Below, piece by piece: positions 49,120-58,371 of a stretch of DNA of 64,000 nt (position 1 is the stretch's first letter; each line of letters begins with the position of its first letter). The position numbers and the translations under genes were made by a program. The stretch spans positions 1-64,000 of the forward strand of contig NZ_JASKYM010000002.1 of assembly GCF_030131845.1 (NCBI RefSeq). Direction: 5' to 3'. Source of the stretch: Romboutsia sedimentorum. Lineage in GTDB: Bacteria; Bacillota; Clostridia; Peptostreptococcales; Peptostreptococcaceae. The notes beneath the pieces are model-generated. The model was given only the letters and a program-made list of their open reading frames with translations, made no database searches and was not told the origin of the DNA.

Positions 49120-51108
49120 ATGAGAAAATCAACGAAAATGCTTGCAACAACAGGAATGGCAATAACTTTAGTTGTGCCAAATGTTGCAATGGCAACTGAA
49201 AAAATAGAAAACAATTCAAATATTAACATAAATCTAGAGAAAAGAACTGTGTTATTGGGAGATAAATCTAAAATAAGCGTATCTTTTAAAGAAAAGCAAA
49301 ACGCTAACAGTATAACATTAAATTATTTATGTTATGACATGCCACTTAGTACAACTCTAAATTATAATGAACAAACTGATTCATATGAGGGCGAGATAAA
49401 CTTTAATAAAGATCCAGAATACTTAAATGTATGGGAAATTGAAAATATAACTATAAATTCAGATACTGAAAAAGTATTAAGCAGTACTGATTTACAAAAC
49501 TTAGGATTAAATTTAGATGATTATAAAGTAACACAAGAATATATAGTTACAACTCCAAAGTCACTTGCAACATATCTTCAAAAATCAGCAGCACCAGTTA
49601 AGAAACTTGTAGGGGATAATAGACAAGATACTGCTGTTGAGATAAGTAAAGAAGGATGGGCAAATGGATCAAGTAAAGTAATATTAGTAAATGGGAATGC
49701 AATAGCAGATGGTATAACAGCTACACCACTAGCTACAACTTATGATGCACCTATACTTCTTGTAAATAAAGACAATATACCAGCAAGTACACTACAAGAA
49801 ATATCTCGTTTAAATCCAAGTGAAATAATAGTAGTTGGAGGAGAGTCAGTTATATCTAACAATGCTATAAATAATTTAAAACAGAATGTATCTACAAACA
49901 ATGTTAGACGTTTAGCGGGTATTAACAGATATGAAACATCTTTAAAGATAGCTCAAGAGATAGACAATAATCATGATGTTAATAAAATTTACATAGCTAA
50001 TGGATATAAAGGCGAAGTAGATGCACTTACTATAGCTGCAAAAGCAGGTCAAGATAAGCAACCTATAATATTAAGTGAAAAAACTAATATACCAACTTCA
50101 ACTTACAATTGGTTAAAAAATGAAAACTTAACTGATGCTTACTTTATAGGTGGGGAAAATGTTATAACAACAGATGTTATACACCAAATAGCAGAGATAA
50201 CAAAACCAGCGGCTGGTCAAAGTGTTTATAGAAATAGAGTGTATGGAACTGATAGACATGAAACAAATGCTAAGGTTATAGAAAGATTTTATCCTCAAGC
50301 AGACTTAGAATCTGTTTTAGTTGCTAAATCAGATGTATTAGTAGATGCTCTAGCGGCAGGACCATTAGCTGCTAAATTAAACTCTCCAATACTTATAAAC
50401 CCTACAACTTATGTATCAAATTATCATCAAGACAACTTAAGCAATAAAAGTGCTAAGTTGGTATATCAAGTTGGTGGAGGAATAAAGGACAGTGTTATAA
50501 ATGATATAGCATATAAATTATCTGAGCGTAACTTAGGAAATCATACAGTTGTAATTGACCCAGGTCATGGAGGAGCAGATTCTGGTGCACTAAACCAAGC
50601 AAATAAAAACATAAAAGAAAAAGATTATACTTTAGACACTTCTCTAGCATCAGCACAGTACTTAAGAGATAGTGGTGTAAATGTCGTACTTACTAGAGAT
50701 AAAGATGTTACTACGGCTTTAGGTTCTAGAACTGACTTATCAAATTCAATAAATCCAGACTTACTTGTAAGTGTACATTTTAATTCATATAATACACAAG
50801 CTAAGGGAAGCGAAATATATTATAAGTATAAAGATAGAAATGGTGGAACTAGTAAAACTGCAGCAACTAACATATTAAATAGCATATTAGAAAAATTCAA
50901 TTTCTCTAATAGAGGTATAAAGACTAGAACTGCGGACTCGGGAGCTGATTATTATCATATGATAAGAGAGAGTGTTGCACCTTCTGTAATAGTTGAATCT
51001 TCATTTATAGATAGTGAACAAGACCAATTACTTGTAAATACTCTTGAAAAAAGAAAAAATCTAGGAATCCAAATAGGTAAAGGTATAGAAAAAACTGTAA
51101 AAAATTAA
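49120..51108 (+). CDS. CWB2 cell wall protein with N-acetylmuramoyl-L-alanine amidase domain
   Basis: A 662-residue surface enzyme that cleaves the bond between MurNAc and the peptide stem. It has a signal peptide (about 1-26, ...VAMA), a short strand-rich domain (30-150), three CWB2 repeats (about 160-470, including GDNRQDTAVEIS and GINRYETSLKIA), then an Amidase_3 domain (about 480-660). The zinc ligands are visible: His in VIDPGHGG, Glu in KEKDYTL, and His in LLVSVHFNS; the catalytic Glu lies in VIVESSFID. C. difficile Cwp6 combines the same two domains, in a locus of the same kind. GGGGG precedes the ATG. It may help remodel the wall for division or secretion. Confidence 0.9.
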   Translation: MRKSTKMLATTGMAITLVVPNVAMATEKIENNSNININLEKRTVLLGDKSKISVSFKEKQNANSITLNYLCYDMPLSTTLNYNEQTDSYEGEINFNKDPEYLNVWEIENITINSDTEKVLSSTDLQNLGLNLDDYKVTQEYIVTTPKSLATYLQKSAAPVKKLVGDNRQDTAVEISKEGWANGSSKVILVNGNAIADGITATPLATTYDAPILLVNKDNIPASTLQEISRLNPSEIIVVGGESVISNNAINNLKQNVSTNNVRRLAGINRYETSLKIAQEIDNNHDVNKIYIANGYKGEVDALTIAAKAGQDKQPIILSEKTNIPTSTYNWLKNENLTDAYFIGGENVITTDVIHQIAEITKPAAGQSVYRNRVYGTDRHETNAKVIERFYPQADLESVLVAKSDVLVDALAAGPLAAKLNSPILINPTTYVSNYHQDNLSNKSAKLVYQVGGGIKDSVINDIAYKLSERNLGNHTVVIDPGHGGADSGALNQANKNIKEKDYTLDTSLASAQYLRDSGVNVVLTRDKDVTTALGSRTDLSNSINPDLLVSVHFNSYNTQAKGSEIYYKYKDRNGGTSKTAATNILNSILEKFNFSNRGIKTRTADSGADYYHMIRESVAPSVIVESSFIDSEQDQLLVNTLEKRKNLGIQIGKGIEKTVKN

Positions 51109-51204
51109 TTTTGTTTATTTATAAAAATAAAAAATGTACAATTTACCAACTATACCGATACTTGTAACCGTAAGGAGGAATTACTCAAAGTAACATTTAT
51201 TTTA

Positions 51205-51233
51205 TTGATAATCTAACTAATATTGAGTATAAT
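51205..51233 (+). promoter_or_regulatory. Promoter of the sugar-phosphate transferase gene
   Basis: TTGATA at 51205-51210, 17 bases, TATAAT at 51228-51233. Near-consensus, about 55 bases before the start. Confidence 0.75.
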
Positions 51234-51286
51234 ATAGAAATAAGTCGAATTACATTTCCAAGAATCTTAATAAAATGGAGGCAATT

Positions 51287-51976
51287 ATGACTGATTATAC
51301 TAGTGAAGGATGCAAAAAAATGAATGTGAGTAGTTTTGAGTATAAAGATAATATGGAATTATTAGAGAATATTGATTATAGTGCTGTTAAAGGGTCAATG
51401 TTTTTTAACCTATATCAACGATTATTAGATATAGTTTTATCATTAATAGGATTAGTAATAGGTTTACCTATAATAGTTATATTTGGAATACTTATAAAAA
51501 TAGAAGATAACGGACCGATAACTTATAAACAAGAAAGAATGGGAAAAGGCGGAAGTAGATTTGATATATACAAATTAAGGTCTATGAGAACTGATGCTGA
51601 AAAATTTGGTGCTCAATGGGCAACAAAGGATGATCCTAGAATAACTAAAGTTGGTAATTTTATTAGAAAAACTAGAATTGATGAACTCCCACAATTATTT
51701 AATATACTAAAGGGAGATATGAGTGTTATAGGACCAAGACCGGAAAGACCATCTTTTACTGAAGAATTCAACAATGATATACCTGGATTTATCAATAGAC
51801 TTGCTATAAAGCCTGGACTTACAGGTTGGGCACAAGTTAATGGTGGTTATGATATCAATCCTAAGGAAAAGCTAATAGAGGATATGTACTATATTAAAAA
51901 TAGGAGTATATTATTAGACTTTAAGATACTCTTTAAAACTGTTAAGGTCGTATTAACAGGAGACGGAGCTAGATAA
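51287..51976 (+). CDS. Undecaprenyl-phosphate sugar phosphotransferase (initiating transferase)
   Basis: A 229-residue enzyme of the bacterial sugar transferase family (PF02397). It starts polysaccharide synthesis by moving a sugar phosphate from UDP- to undecaprenyl phosphate. One membrane segment (about 40-62) is followed by the catalytic part: YKQERMGKGGSRFDIYKLRS, IRKTRIDELPQLFNILKGDM, IGPRPERP and KPGLTGWAQVNG. It is the short WbaP-C/RfbP-like form. I chose the ATG at 51287; an in-frame ATG at 51275 lies at the edge of the TGGAGG ribosome site (51276-51281). It is probably the committed first step for the wall polymer. Confidence 0.9.
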   Translation: MTDYTSEGCKKMNVSSFEYKDNMELLENIDYSAVKGSMFFNLYQRLLDIVLSLIGLVIGLPIIVIFGILIKIEDNGPITYKQERMGKGGSRFDIYKLRSMRTDAEKFGAQWATKDDPRITKVGNFIRKTRIDELPQLFNILKGDMSVIGPRPERPSFTEEFNNDIPGFINRLAIKPGLTGWAQVNGGYDINPKEKLIEDMYYIKNRSILLDFKILFKTVKVVLTGDGAR

Positions 51977-52000
51977 TTTTTTAAAATTAGATTATTAACC

Positions 52001-52034
52001 ACTAAAAGGGCTCTTTATAAAGAGCCCTTTTAGT
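52001..52034 (+). terminator. Rho-independent terminator
   Basis: ACTAAAAGGGCTCTTTA and its exact complement, a 34-base perfect palindrome. It lies after the sugar-phosphate transferase gene. Confidence 0.85.
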
Positions 52035-52065
52035 TTATATTACCAAAAATTTGAGAAGGATATGA

Positions 52066-53121
52066 TTGCATATGATAAAGAAAATTACAACTATATTATC
52101 TATTAGTTTGTTGTGCTTTACTTCAACTAAATTAGATATTTATGCAAATGAAAAGTACAATAGAAATGTTATAAAAGGGACTCCTATGGAAATATCTATG
52201 GAGCTTAATAAAAGTGCGTTTAAAAAGTCAAAAGAAGCAATTCTTATAAATGAAGAAGCGCTTGTAGACGGTGTAAGTACTACACCTTTGGCTTATGCTA
52301 AAAATGCTCCTATTATTGCAGTTAAGTGGAAATCAATAGATAAAGAAACTAAAAATTACCTAAAAACATTAGGTGTAGAAAAGATAACAATTATAGGTGG
52401 TTTAAAAAATGTATCTAAAACTAGTGAAATGTATCTAAAAGACTTGGGATATGAAGTTAAAAGAATAAGTGGAGACAATAGATACAAGACATGTATAAAG
52501 TTAGCTAATGAAATGAACAAAATTAATAAAGTGAAAAGTGTAATGTTGCTTAACTCAAAGTCGGGTTTTGAAAATGCATTAGGAGTATATTCTTATGCCG
52601 CTCAAAATAATATGCCAATAATCTGGTGTGATGATGAGGATTTTAGTCTGTCTAAATCTTATATAAAAAAAAATAAAATAGAAAAAGTATTTACTATTGG
52701 TGATAAACAAAAGTATACAGATGTGATTGAAAAAAATATTAGAAATGTTAAAGTCTTAGAAGAAGCAAATAAAGCAGATGCTAATATAGGGATAATAAAA
52801 GAATTACAAAAGAACAAATTTAACAGCATGTATACTGTAAACTTGGAATATGGAAATCATTCTCAAAGTATAGAATGTATTTCACTAGGAGTTGTTGCAG
52901 CTAAGCAAAATATACCTATATTGATAGGTGATGAAATGCTAAATAAACCTCAAGAAAAGTTTTTAGATGACAATAATGTAGATACTCTTAACCAAGTTGG
53001 TTCAAATATAAAAGATTATAGCATGTTAGATACTATAATGAGTAAAAGTTTTTTATCTAGTATACTATTAATTTTATTATTAACAATAATGGTGTTTAGA
53101 TCATTTAGAAACAAAGCATAA
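52066..53121 (+). CDS. CWB2-only surface protein with C-terminal membrane anchor
   Basis: A 351-residue protein consisting of a signal peptide (about 1-26, ...LDIYA), three diverged CWB2 repeats (about 35-325; GTPMEISMELNK, GDNRYKTCIKLA, and a third lacking the usual glycine-arginine opening), and a hydrophobic segment (about 331-347) followed by RSFRNKA. The last part is a stop-transfer membrane anchor. Most CWB2 proteins attach only to the wall polymer; this one could bridge membrane and wall and lacks any functional domain. TTG at 52066 sits five bases after AAGGA; ATG 52072 is the alternative start. It precedes a flippase gene in the same orientation. Confidence 0.75.
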   Translation: MHMIKKITTILSISLLCFTSTKLDIYANEKYNRNVIKGTPMEISMELNKSAFKKSKEAILINEEALVDGVSTTPLAYAKNAPIIAVKWKSIDKETKNYLKTLGVEKITIIGGLKNVSKTSEMYLKDLGYEVKRISGDNRYKTCIKLANEMNKINKVKSVMLLNSKSGFENALGVYSYAAQNNMPIIWCDDEDFSLSKSYIKKNKIEKVFTIGDKQKYTDVIEKNIRNVKVLEEANKADANIGIIKELQKNKFNSMYTVNLEYGNHSQSIECISLGVVAAKQNIPILIGDEMLNKPQEKFLDDNNVDTLNQVGSNIKDYSMLDTIMSKSFLSSILLILLLTIMVFRSFRNKA

Positions 53122-53161
53122 AACAAGTTTTAGAGTTTACTTAAAATAAGGAGAAAATAAA

Positions 53162-54712
53162 ATGTCAAAAACAGCTAAAGCAGCTTTATGGATTATGATT
53201 GCCACAATGCTTTCTAAAGTATTGGGATTATTTAGAGAACTTGTGATTGGAAACTTTTATGGAACAGGAAAACTTTCAGATGTATTTTTATATACATTAA
53301 ATATACCTGGGATAATTGTTGCCGTAGTAGGTTCTGCTATTGCCACTACTTATATACCCTTGTATTTTGAATTGAAAGAGAAAAAAGGTGAGGAAGAAGC
53401 CTTAAAATTTACTAATAACATAATTAATATTTGTGCAATTATAACTGTTATAATTGCAATTTTAGGTTTAGTGTTTACTGAAGAATTTGTAAAAATATTT
53501 GCTGGTGGATTTAGTGGTGATAAATTTGATTTAGCAGTAGACTTTACAAAAATCATGATATCAGGAGTCTTATTCTTAGGAGTAAGTAAGATACTTAGTT
53601 CATATTTACAGGTTAATGATAACTTTGTAATACCAGGGCTTATAGGTATACCATACAACATAATAATAATTATAGCTGTTGTTATAAGTACTAAAACAAA
53701 CATACGTGTATTAGCTATAGGTGCATTAATTGCTATGGCGAGTCAGTTGTTTTTCCAAATACCTTCTGCAATGAAAAAGTCCTTTAAATATAAACCGTAT
53801 TTAAATGTAAAAGATGAAACAGTTAAACAACTGACAATTTTAGTAATGCCTATGCTTATAGGTGTTGGAATCGGTCAGTTAAATACATTTGTAGATAAAG
53901 CATTAGCGACAACTTTATCAGATGGAAAATTGTCAGCTCTATACTATGCTGGAAAATTAAATGAGTTTGTTATGGCTTTATTTGTTACATCTATAGTAAC
54001 AGTTATTTACCCTAAGTTAGCTAAGATGTCAAATACTAAAAATAACAGTGGATTTGTAAGCACTATTGTTACGTCATCTAACTCTATAACACTAGTAGTT
54101 ATGCCAATAGCTATAGGTGCAATAGTTTTAGCTGACCCGATAGTTAGAATAATATTTCAAAGAGGAGCATTTGATGCACAGTCTGTTAATATGACAGCTA
54201 TGGCTTTAAGATTCTTTTCTATAGGACTGTTAGCTAGTGGAATAAGAGATGTTTTATATAGAGTTTTCTATTCTATATCTGACACCAAAACTCCTATGAT
54301 AAATGGAAGTATTGCACTACTTATAAACATAGTATTAAACTTTGCGTTAATAGGAAGTTTAGATTATATAGGACTTGCACTTTCAACAAGTATTTCTTCT
54401 GTAGTTACAGTTATACTACTATTTGGATCACTTAAAAAGAAAGTGGGATACTTTGGAGGAGATAAGATAGTAAAAACCGTGCTAAAGACTTTTGGTTCAT
54501 CTATGGTTATGGGAGCTGTAGCATTCTTTGTATTCAAGAATATTAGCGCGATTATGGGAATTGGAAAGTTAGGCGACATAGTATCTACAAGTGTAGCTGT
54601 TTTATTAGGAGCACTAGTTTATACAGTGTTAATAATGATATTAAAAGTAGAAGAATTAGATTTAATTTTCGATATGATTAAAAAAACAAAAAATAAATTA
54701 TTAAAAAGGTAG
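53162..54712 (+). CDS. MurJ-like lipid-linked oligosaccharide flippase, copy 2
   Basis: A 516-residue paralogue, equal in length to the flippase at 44699, with about 14 spans. It opens MSKTAKAALWIMIATMLSKV and has GLFRELVIGNFYGTG where copy 1 has GFGRELVLAAFYGTG. LADPIVRIIFQRGAFD lies at about 320-335, and KTPMINGSIALLINIVLNF at about 378. It lies between a CWB2 protein and the phosphoglucomutase. A MurJ-type protein also lies in the C. difficile PS-II locus, so at least one of these two probably moves the wall polymer precursor. Which of the two serves lipid II cannot be decided from sequence. Confidence 0.87.
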   Translation: MSKTAKAALWIMIATMLSKVLGLFRELVIGNFYGTGKLSDVFLYTLNIPGIIVAVVGSAIATTYIPLYFELKEKKGEEEALKFTNNIINICAIITVIIAILGLVFTEEFVKIFAGGFSGDKFDLAVDFTKIMISGVLFLGVSKILSSYLQVNDNFVIPGLIGIPYNIIIIIAVVISTKTNIRVLAIGALIAMASQLFFQIPSAMKKSFKYKPYLNVKDETVKQLTILVMPMLIGVGIGQLNTFVDKALATTLSDGKLSALYYAGKLNEFVMALFVTSIVTVIYPKLAKMSNTKNNSGFVSTIVTSSNSITLVVMPIAIGAIVLADPIVRIIFQRGAFDAQSVNMTAMALRFFSIGLLASGIRDVLYRVFYSISDTKTPMINGSIALLINIVLNFALIGSLDYIGLALSTSISSVVTVILLFGSLKKKVGYFGGDKIVKTVLKTFGSSMVMGAVAFFVFKNISAIMGIGKLGDIVSTSVAVLLGALVYTVLIMILKVEELDLIFDMIKKTKNKLLKR

Positions 54713-54731
54713 TAAAAGAAAGGAAGAGACT

Positions 54732-56444
54732 ATGAGTTATAAAGCAGCATATGAGGCGTGGTTAAACTCTCCTTATTTTGATGAAGATACAAAAGTAGAA
54801 TTATTAGGGATAAAAAATGATGATAAAGAGATTCAAGAAAGATTTTATAAAAACTTAGAGTTTGGTACTGGTGGGCTAAGAGGTATCATTGGAGCTGGAA
54901 CTAACAGAATAAATATATATACTGTTAGACGAGCTACTTTAGGTGTAGCAAATTATATAATAAATAATATGGGGCAAAATGGTAGAGACAAAGGTGTTGT
55001 AATAGCTCATGACAGTAGATATATGTCTAGAGAATTTTGTATAGAAGTTTCAAAAACTTTAGCAGTGTATGGTATTAAAGCATATATATTTGATGATTTA
55101 AGAACAACGCCTATACTTTCTTTTGCACTTAGATATTTAAATTGTGCTATGGGGATTGTTATAACTGCTAGCCATAATCCAAAGGAATACAATGGCTATA
55201 AAGTATATGGTCCAGATGGTGGACAAGTATGTATAGATATGGCTAATTCTATAATAGATGAAGTTAATAAAATAGATGATTATAGTACTATAAAAACTAT
55301 AGATTTTGATGAAGCTGTAAAAAATAATCTTATAGTGAATTTAGATTCTAAAGTAGATATAGCTTTTAAAGAGGCAGTTAAATCTCAAATATTAAGACAA
55401 GATATAATAGATGAGTACGGAAAAGATTTAAAAGTTATATTTACACCAATTCATGGTACGGGAAATATACCAGTAAGAGAAGTATTAAAAGAAGCTGGAT
55501 TTAAAAATGTAGAAGTTGTTAAAGAACAAGAAATGCCAGATTGCAATTTTTCAACTGTACAATATCCAAATCCAGAAGAAAAGTCTGTATTTAACATAGC
55601 TATAGAAATGGCAAAACAAGATGGAACTGATTTAATAATAGGTACTGACCCTGATTGTGATAGAGTTGGTGTTGTTGTTAAAAATGCAAATGGAGAGTAC
55701 ACTGTCTTAAATGGTAATCAAGTAGGATCACTACTTGTTAGATATGTAATAGAAAGTTTAGTTGAGAAAAATAAATTGCCTAAAAATCCTGCAATAGTAA
55801 AAACTATAGTTACTTCAGAACTTGGAGGAAAAATTGCAAAACACTATGGTGTTGATTGTCTAGATACCTTAACTGGATTTAAGTTTATAGGCGAAAAAAT
55901 AAATGAGTTTGAAAATGATAAAAGTGAAGATGCCAAAAGTTTCATAATGGGTTATGAGGAAAGCTACGGATATTTAGTAGGAACTCATGCTAGAGATAAA
56001 GATGGAGTTGTAGCAGCTTTATTGATATGTGAAATGGCAGCTTATTATATGTCTAAAAATCTAAGTTTATATGAAGGATTAGTTGATACTTACAATAAGT
56101 TTGGATACTACAAAGAAGATTTAAAATCTATAACTTTAAAAGGTATAGAAGGAATAGAAAAAATAAAAGAAATTATGAACCACTTTAGAAACACTAATAT
56201 AGAGAGTATAAGTGATATAAAAGTTTTAAAAATACTTGATTATAATAATTGTGTTGATGATTTACCTAAGTCTGATGTACTTAAGTTTATACTAGAAGAT
56301 GGGTCTTGGATAGCTGTTAGACCATCTGGTACGGAGCCTAAGATTAAGTTTTACTTTGGTGTGAATTCTGATAATGAAGAAGAAGTAGAATCTAAATTAT
56401 CTAAATTAATGTCTTCTATGACAGAGAAAGTTAATTCTATATAA
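54732..56444 (+). CDS. Phosphoglucomutase / phosphomannomutase
   Basis: A 570-residue alpha-D-phosphohexomutase that interconverts glucose 6-phosphate and glucose 1-phosphate (or the mannose forms), feeding GalU. The phosphoserine lies in ITASHNPKEYNGYKVYG (about 140-156). The metal-binding loop is GTDPDCDRVG (about 303-312), the sugar-binding loop is YEESYGYL (about 409-416), and the phosphate-binding end is RPSGTEPKIKFY (about 529-540). The length fits the PgcA/Pgm2 group of Gram-positive bacteria. AAAGGAAGAG precedes the ATG. It follows the flippase gene after 20 bases and probably shares its transcript. Confidence 0.92.
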   Translation: MSYKAAYEAWLNSPYFDEDTKVELLGIKNDDKEIQERFYKNLEFGTGGLRGIIGAGTNRINIYTVRRATLGVANYIINNMGQNGRDKGVVIAHDSRYMSREFCIEVSKTLAVYGIKAYIFDDLRTTPILSFALRYLNCAMGIVITASHNPKEYNGYKVYGPDGGQVCIDMANSIIDEVNKIDDYSTIKTIDFDEAVKNNLIVNLDSKVDIAFKEAVKSQILRQDIIDEYGKDLKVIFTPIHGTGNIPVREVLKEAGFKNVEVVKEQEMPDCNFSTVQYPNPEEKSVFNIAIEMAKQDGTDLIIGTDPDCDRVGVVVKNANGEYTVLNGNQVGSLLVRYVIESLVEKNKLPKNPAIVKTIVTSELGGKIAKHYGVDCLDTLTGFKFIGEKINEFENDKSEDAKSFIMGYEESYGYLVGTHARDKDGVVAALLICEMAAYYMSKNLSLYEGLVDTYNKFGYYKEDLKSITLKGIEGIEKIKEIMNHFRNTNIESISDIKVLKILDYNNCVDDLPKSDVLKFILEDGSWIAVRPSGTEPKIKFYFGVNSDNEEEVESKLSKLMSSMTEKVNSI

Positions 56445-56463
56445 ATATTAAGGAGTGATTTTA

Positions 56464-57198
56464 TTGATACCTAAAAAGATACACTATGTTTGGATTGGTG
56501 GTGCAAAAGGCACTGTAGAAAATATATGTATTAATTCTTGGAAAGAAAAACTTCCAGATTATGAAATAATAGAGTGGAATGAAAAAAATGTTGATATAGA
56601 AAAAGTAATAAAAGGTAAAAAATTCTTAGAAGAATGTTATAAGAAAAAATTATGGGCTTATATATCTGATTATATAAGACTAAAGTCTTTATATGAACAT
56701 GGTGGAGTTTACATGGACACTGATATGCAAATCCTAAAGGACATAACACCGCTATTAGATAAGAGTGAAATATTTATGGGATATGAATGTGAAAAATATG
56801 TAAATGGAGCTATAATAGGTTCTGTTAAAGGTCATAAATTACTTAAAGATTTACTAGATTTTTATGAAAGTGAAATTTTAAGTTGTGACTTTTTCACAAT
56901 ACCAAAAGTTATAACTCATATTATAGAAACTAAATATACAAAAATAGATAGAAATAATTATAGTGATAATATAGCACTTTATGATGAAAGATATTTTTAC
57001 CCATTTAGTTATAAAGAAAGTTTTTATGATGAATGTATAAAAGAAGATACTTACGGAATACATTGGTGGGGCAAAAGTTGGGCTAAGAAAAGAGATTATT
57101 TCTTAGAGAGCAAACATCTAAGTGGTACAGATAAGGCATTTAAGTGTTCTAAAATATTTGCAAGTAACACTCTACTAAAGTTAAAAGGGAGAAAGTAA
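56464..57198 (+). CDS. Glycosyltransferase with DxD motif (GT32-like)
   Basis: A 244-residue cytoplasmic transferase of the capsule-type family with a DXD sugar-binding region (Gly_transf_sug, PF04488). The start MIPKKIHYVWIGG is typical of the family. The metal-binding motif lies in YEHGGVYMDTDMQIL (about 77-91), and the C-terminal IHWWGKSW is also usual. I chose TTG 56464, since AGGAGTG (56451-56457) then lies seven bases upstream and the family start fits. A GTG at 56455 in frame overlaps that site. It is 19 bases after the mutase gene. Confidence 0.85.
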   Translation: MIPKKIHYVWIGGAKGTVENICINSWKEKLPDYEIIEWNEKNVDIEKVIKGKKFLEECYKKKLWAYISDYIRLKSLYEHGGVYMDTDMQILKDITPLLDKSEIFMGYECEKYVNGAIIGSVKGHKLLKDLLDFYESEILSCDFFTIPKVITHIIETKYTKIDRNNYSDNIALYDERYFYPFSYKESFYDECIKEDTYGIHWWGKSWAKKRDYFLESKHLSGTDKAFKCSKIFASNTLLKLKGRK

Positions 57199-57199
57199 T

Positions 57200-58354
57200 A
57201 TGAATAGTTTAAGTAAAAAAACAAATGTAAAAAATGTGATTTTTACTCTTGTATTATTTTCTATTATTTTAAGAAAATATATGATATCTTTTGTAGACCC
57301 TAGCATAAATATAGGGTTGATTAAGTCATTATTATTTTATGGTGCAATAGCTATATTAGGGATACTTTTTTTATTAGATAGTAAAAAAAGTATCACAGAA
57401 ATTTTATTAGTAGGTGGTTGTAGTATTCTTTATATAATAAATAGAGAAGGTGCAATATTGCTAATTGTATTATTAGCTGTTGCTGCAAAAAATATAGATG
57501 ATAAGTACGTAGTTAAAAATTACCTTATTATATCAGCTATTTTCTTGATAATAAGTATATTAATATTTAACCTTTTTCCGTGGTTAGAATCTAACCATGA
57601 AGTTCACTATAGATATATAGATGCACTAGATATTTCAGTCCCTAGACTTGACTATGGATTAGGTAATCCAAATGCAGTGTTTTATCATATGGTAACTATT
57701 TATACTGCATATATATTCTTAAGATTTGAGAAATACAATAACTGGGATAGATTGCTTTTATTTGGAACATCAATCTTAATATATCAAAATACTTATAGTA
57801 GAACAGGTTTTTATACTGTTGTAGCAGGATTAGCTTTTGTAGAAATAATAAGATTTTTAGATATAAAAAAGATAAAGCCACTTTCTTATTTAGCGAAAAT
57901 ATCACCTATATTACTTACTGTTGTAAGTGTAATAATGGGAACTGTACTTTATAAAAATGGTGCATTAAATAGACTTTTAGCAAGTAGACCTAAGTATTGG
58001 AATGTATATTTAAGTAAAGAAGGTAACTTTTTAAAGCCTTTTGGTAATGTTTATAGTTCTGTTATAAAATCTAACAATCCACTAGATAATTCATATGTAT
58101 ATATAGTATGTATGCTAGGTTTAGTAGCATTTGCACTATTTGCATATATAATGTATAAGGGAATAAAAAGCTTTATAGAAAAAGATAAGAAAAAATATTT
58201 ATCAGTAATTGTTATATTCTTGATTTATTGTTTTGCAGAAAATTTATTACTTGAGGCTGCATTTAGTTTTGGGATTATACTGGTTATAAAAGAAGTTATG
58301 CTAAATGATAAAAGAGAGATAAATATTTATGAAATTTTCAAAAGAAAAGTTTAA
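57200..58354 (+). CDS. Wzy-like polysaccharide polymerase
   Basis: A 384-residue membrane protein with about ten spans and a large outside loop near residues 240-300, the layout of O-antigen polymerases and ligases (Wzy/WaaL). The sequence is too variable for a family call by eye, as is normal for polymerases, but the NTYSRTGFYT stretch at about 196-205 resembles the SxSRxA/G motif of that group. It begins one base after the upstream gene ends. It would link repeat units outside the membrane after the flippase delivers them. Confidence 0.72.
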   Translation: MNSLSKKTNVKNVIFTLVLFSIILRKYMISFVDPSINIGLIKSLLFYGAIAILGILFLLDSKKSITEILLVGGCSILYIINREGAILLIVLLAVAAKNIDDKYVVKNYLIISAIFLIISILIFNLFPWLESNHEVHYRYIDALDISVPRLDYGLGNPNAVFYHMVTIYTAYIFLRFEKYNNWDRLLLFGTSILIYQNTYSRTGFYTVVAGLAFVEIIRFLDIKKIKPLSYLAKISPILLTVVSVIMGTVLYKNGALNRLLASRPKYWNVYLSKEGNFLKPFGNVYSSVIKSNNPLDNSYVYIVCMLGLVAFALFAYIMYKGIKSFIEKDKKKYLSVIVIFLIYCFAENLLLEAAFSFGIILVIKEVMLNDKREINIYEIFKRKV

Positions 58355-58371
58355 AAAATCGGGAGGTCAAA

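Noticed and set aside
57727..57736. Sixth copy of the S-layer motif (TGAGAAATAC)
   Set aside because: Only 10 of 11 bases match, and it lies inside the polymerase coding sequence (codons for FEKYNN) without promoter, stem or terminator.
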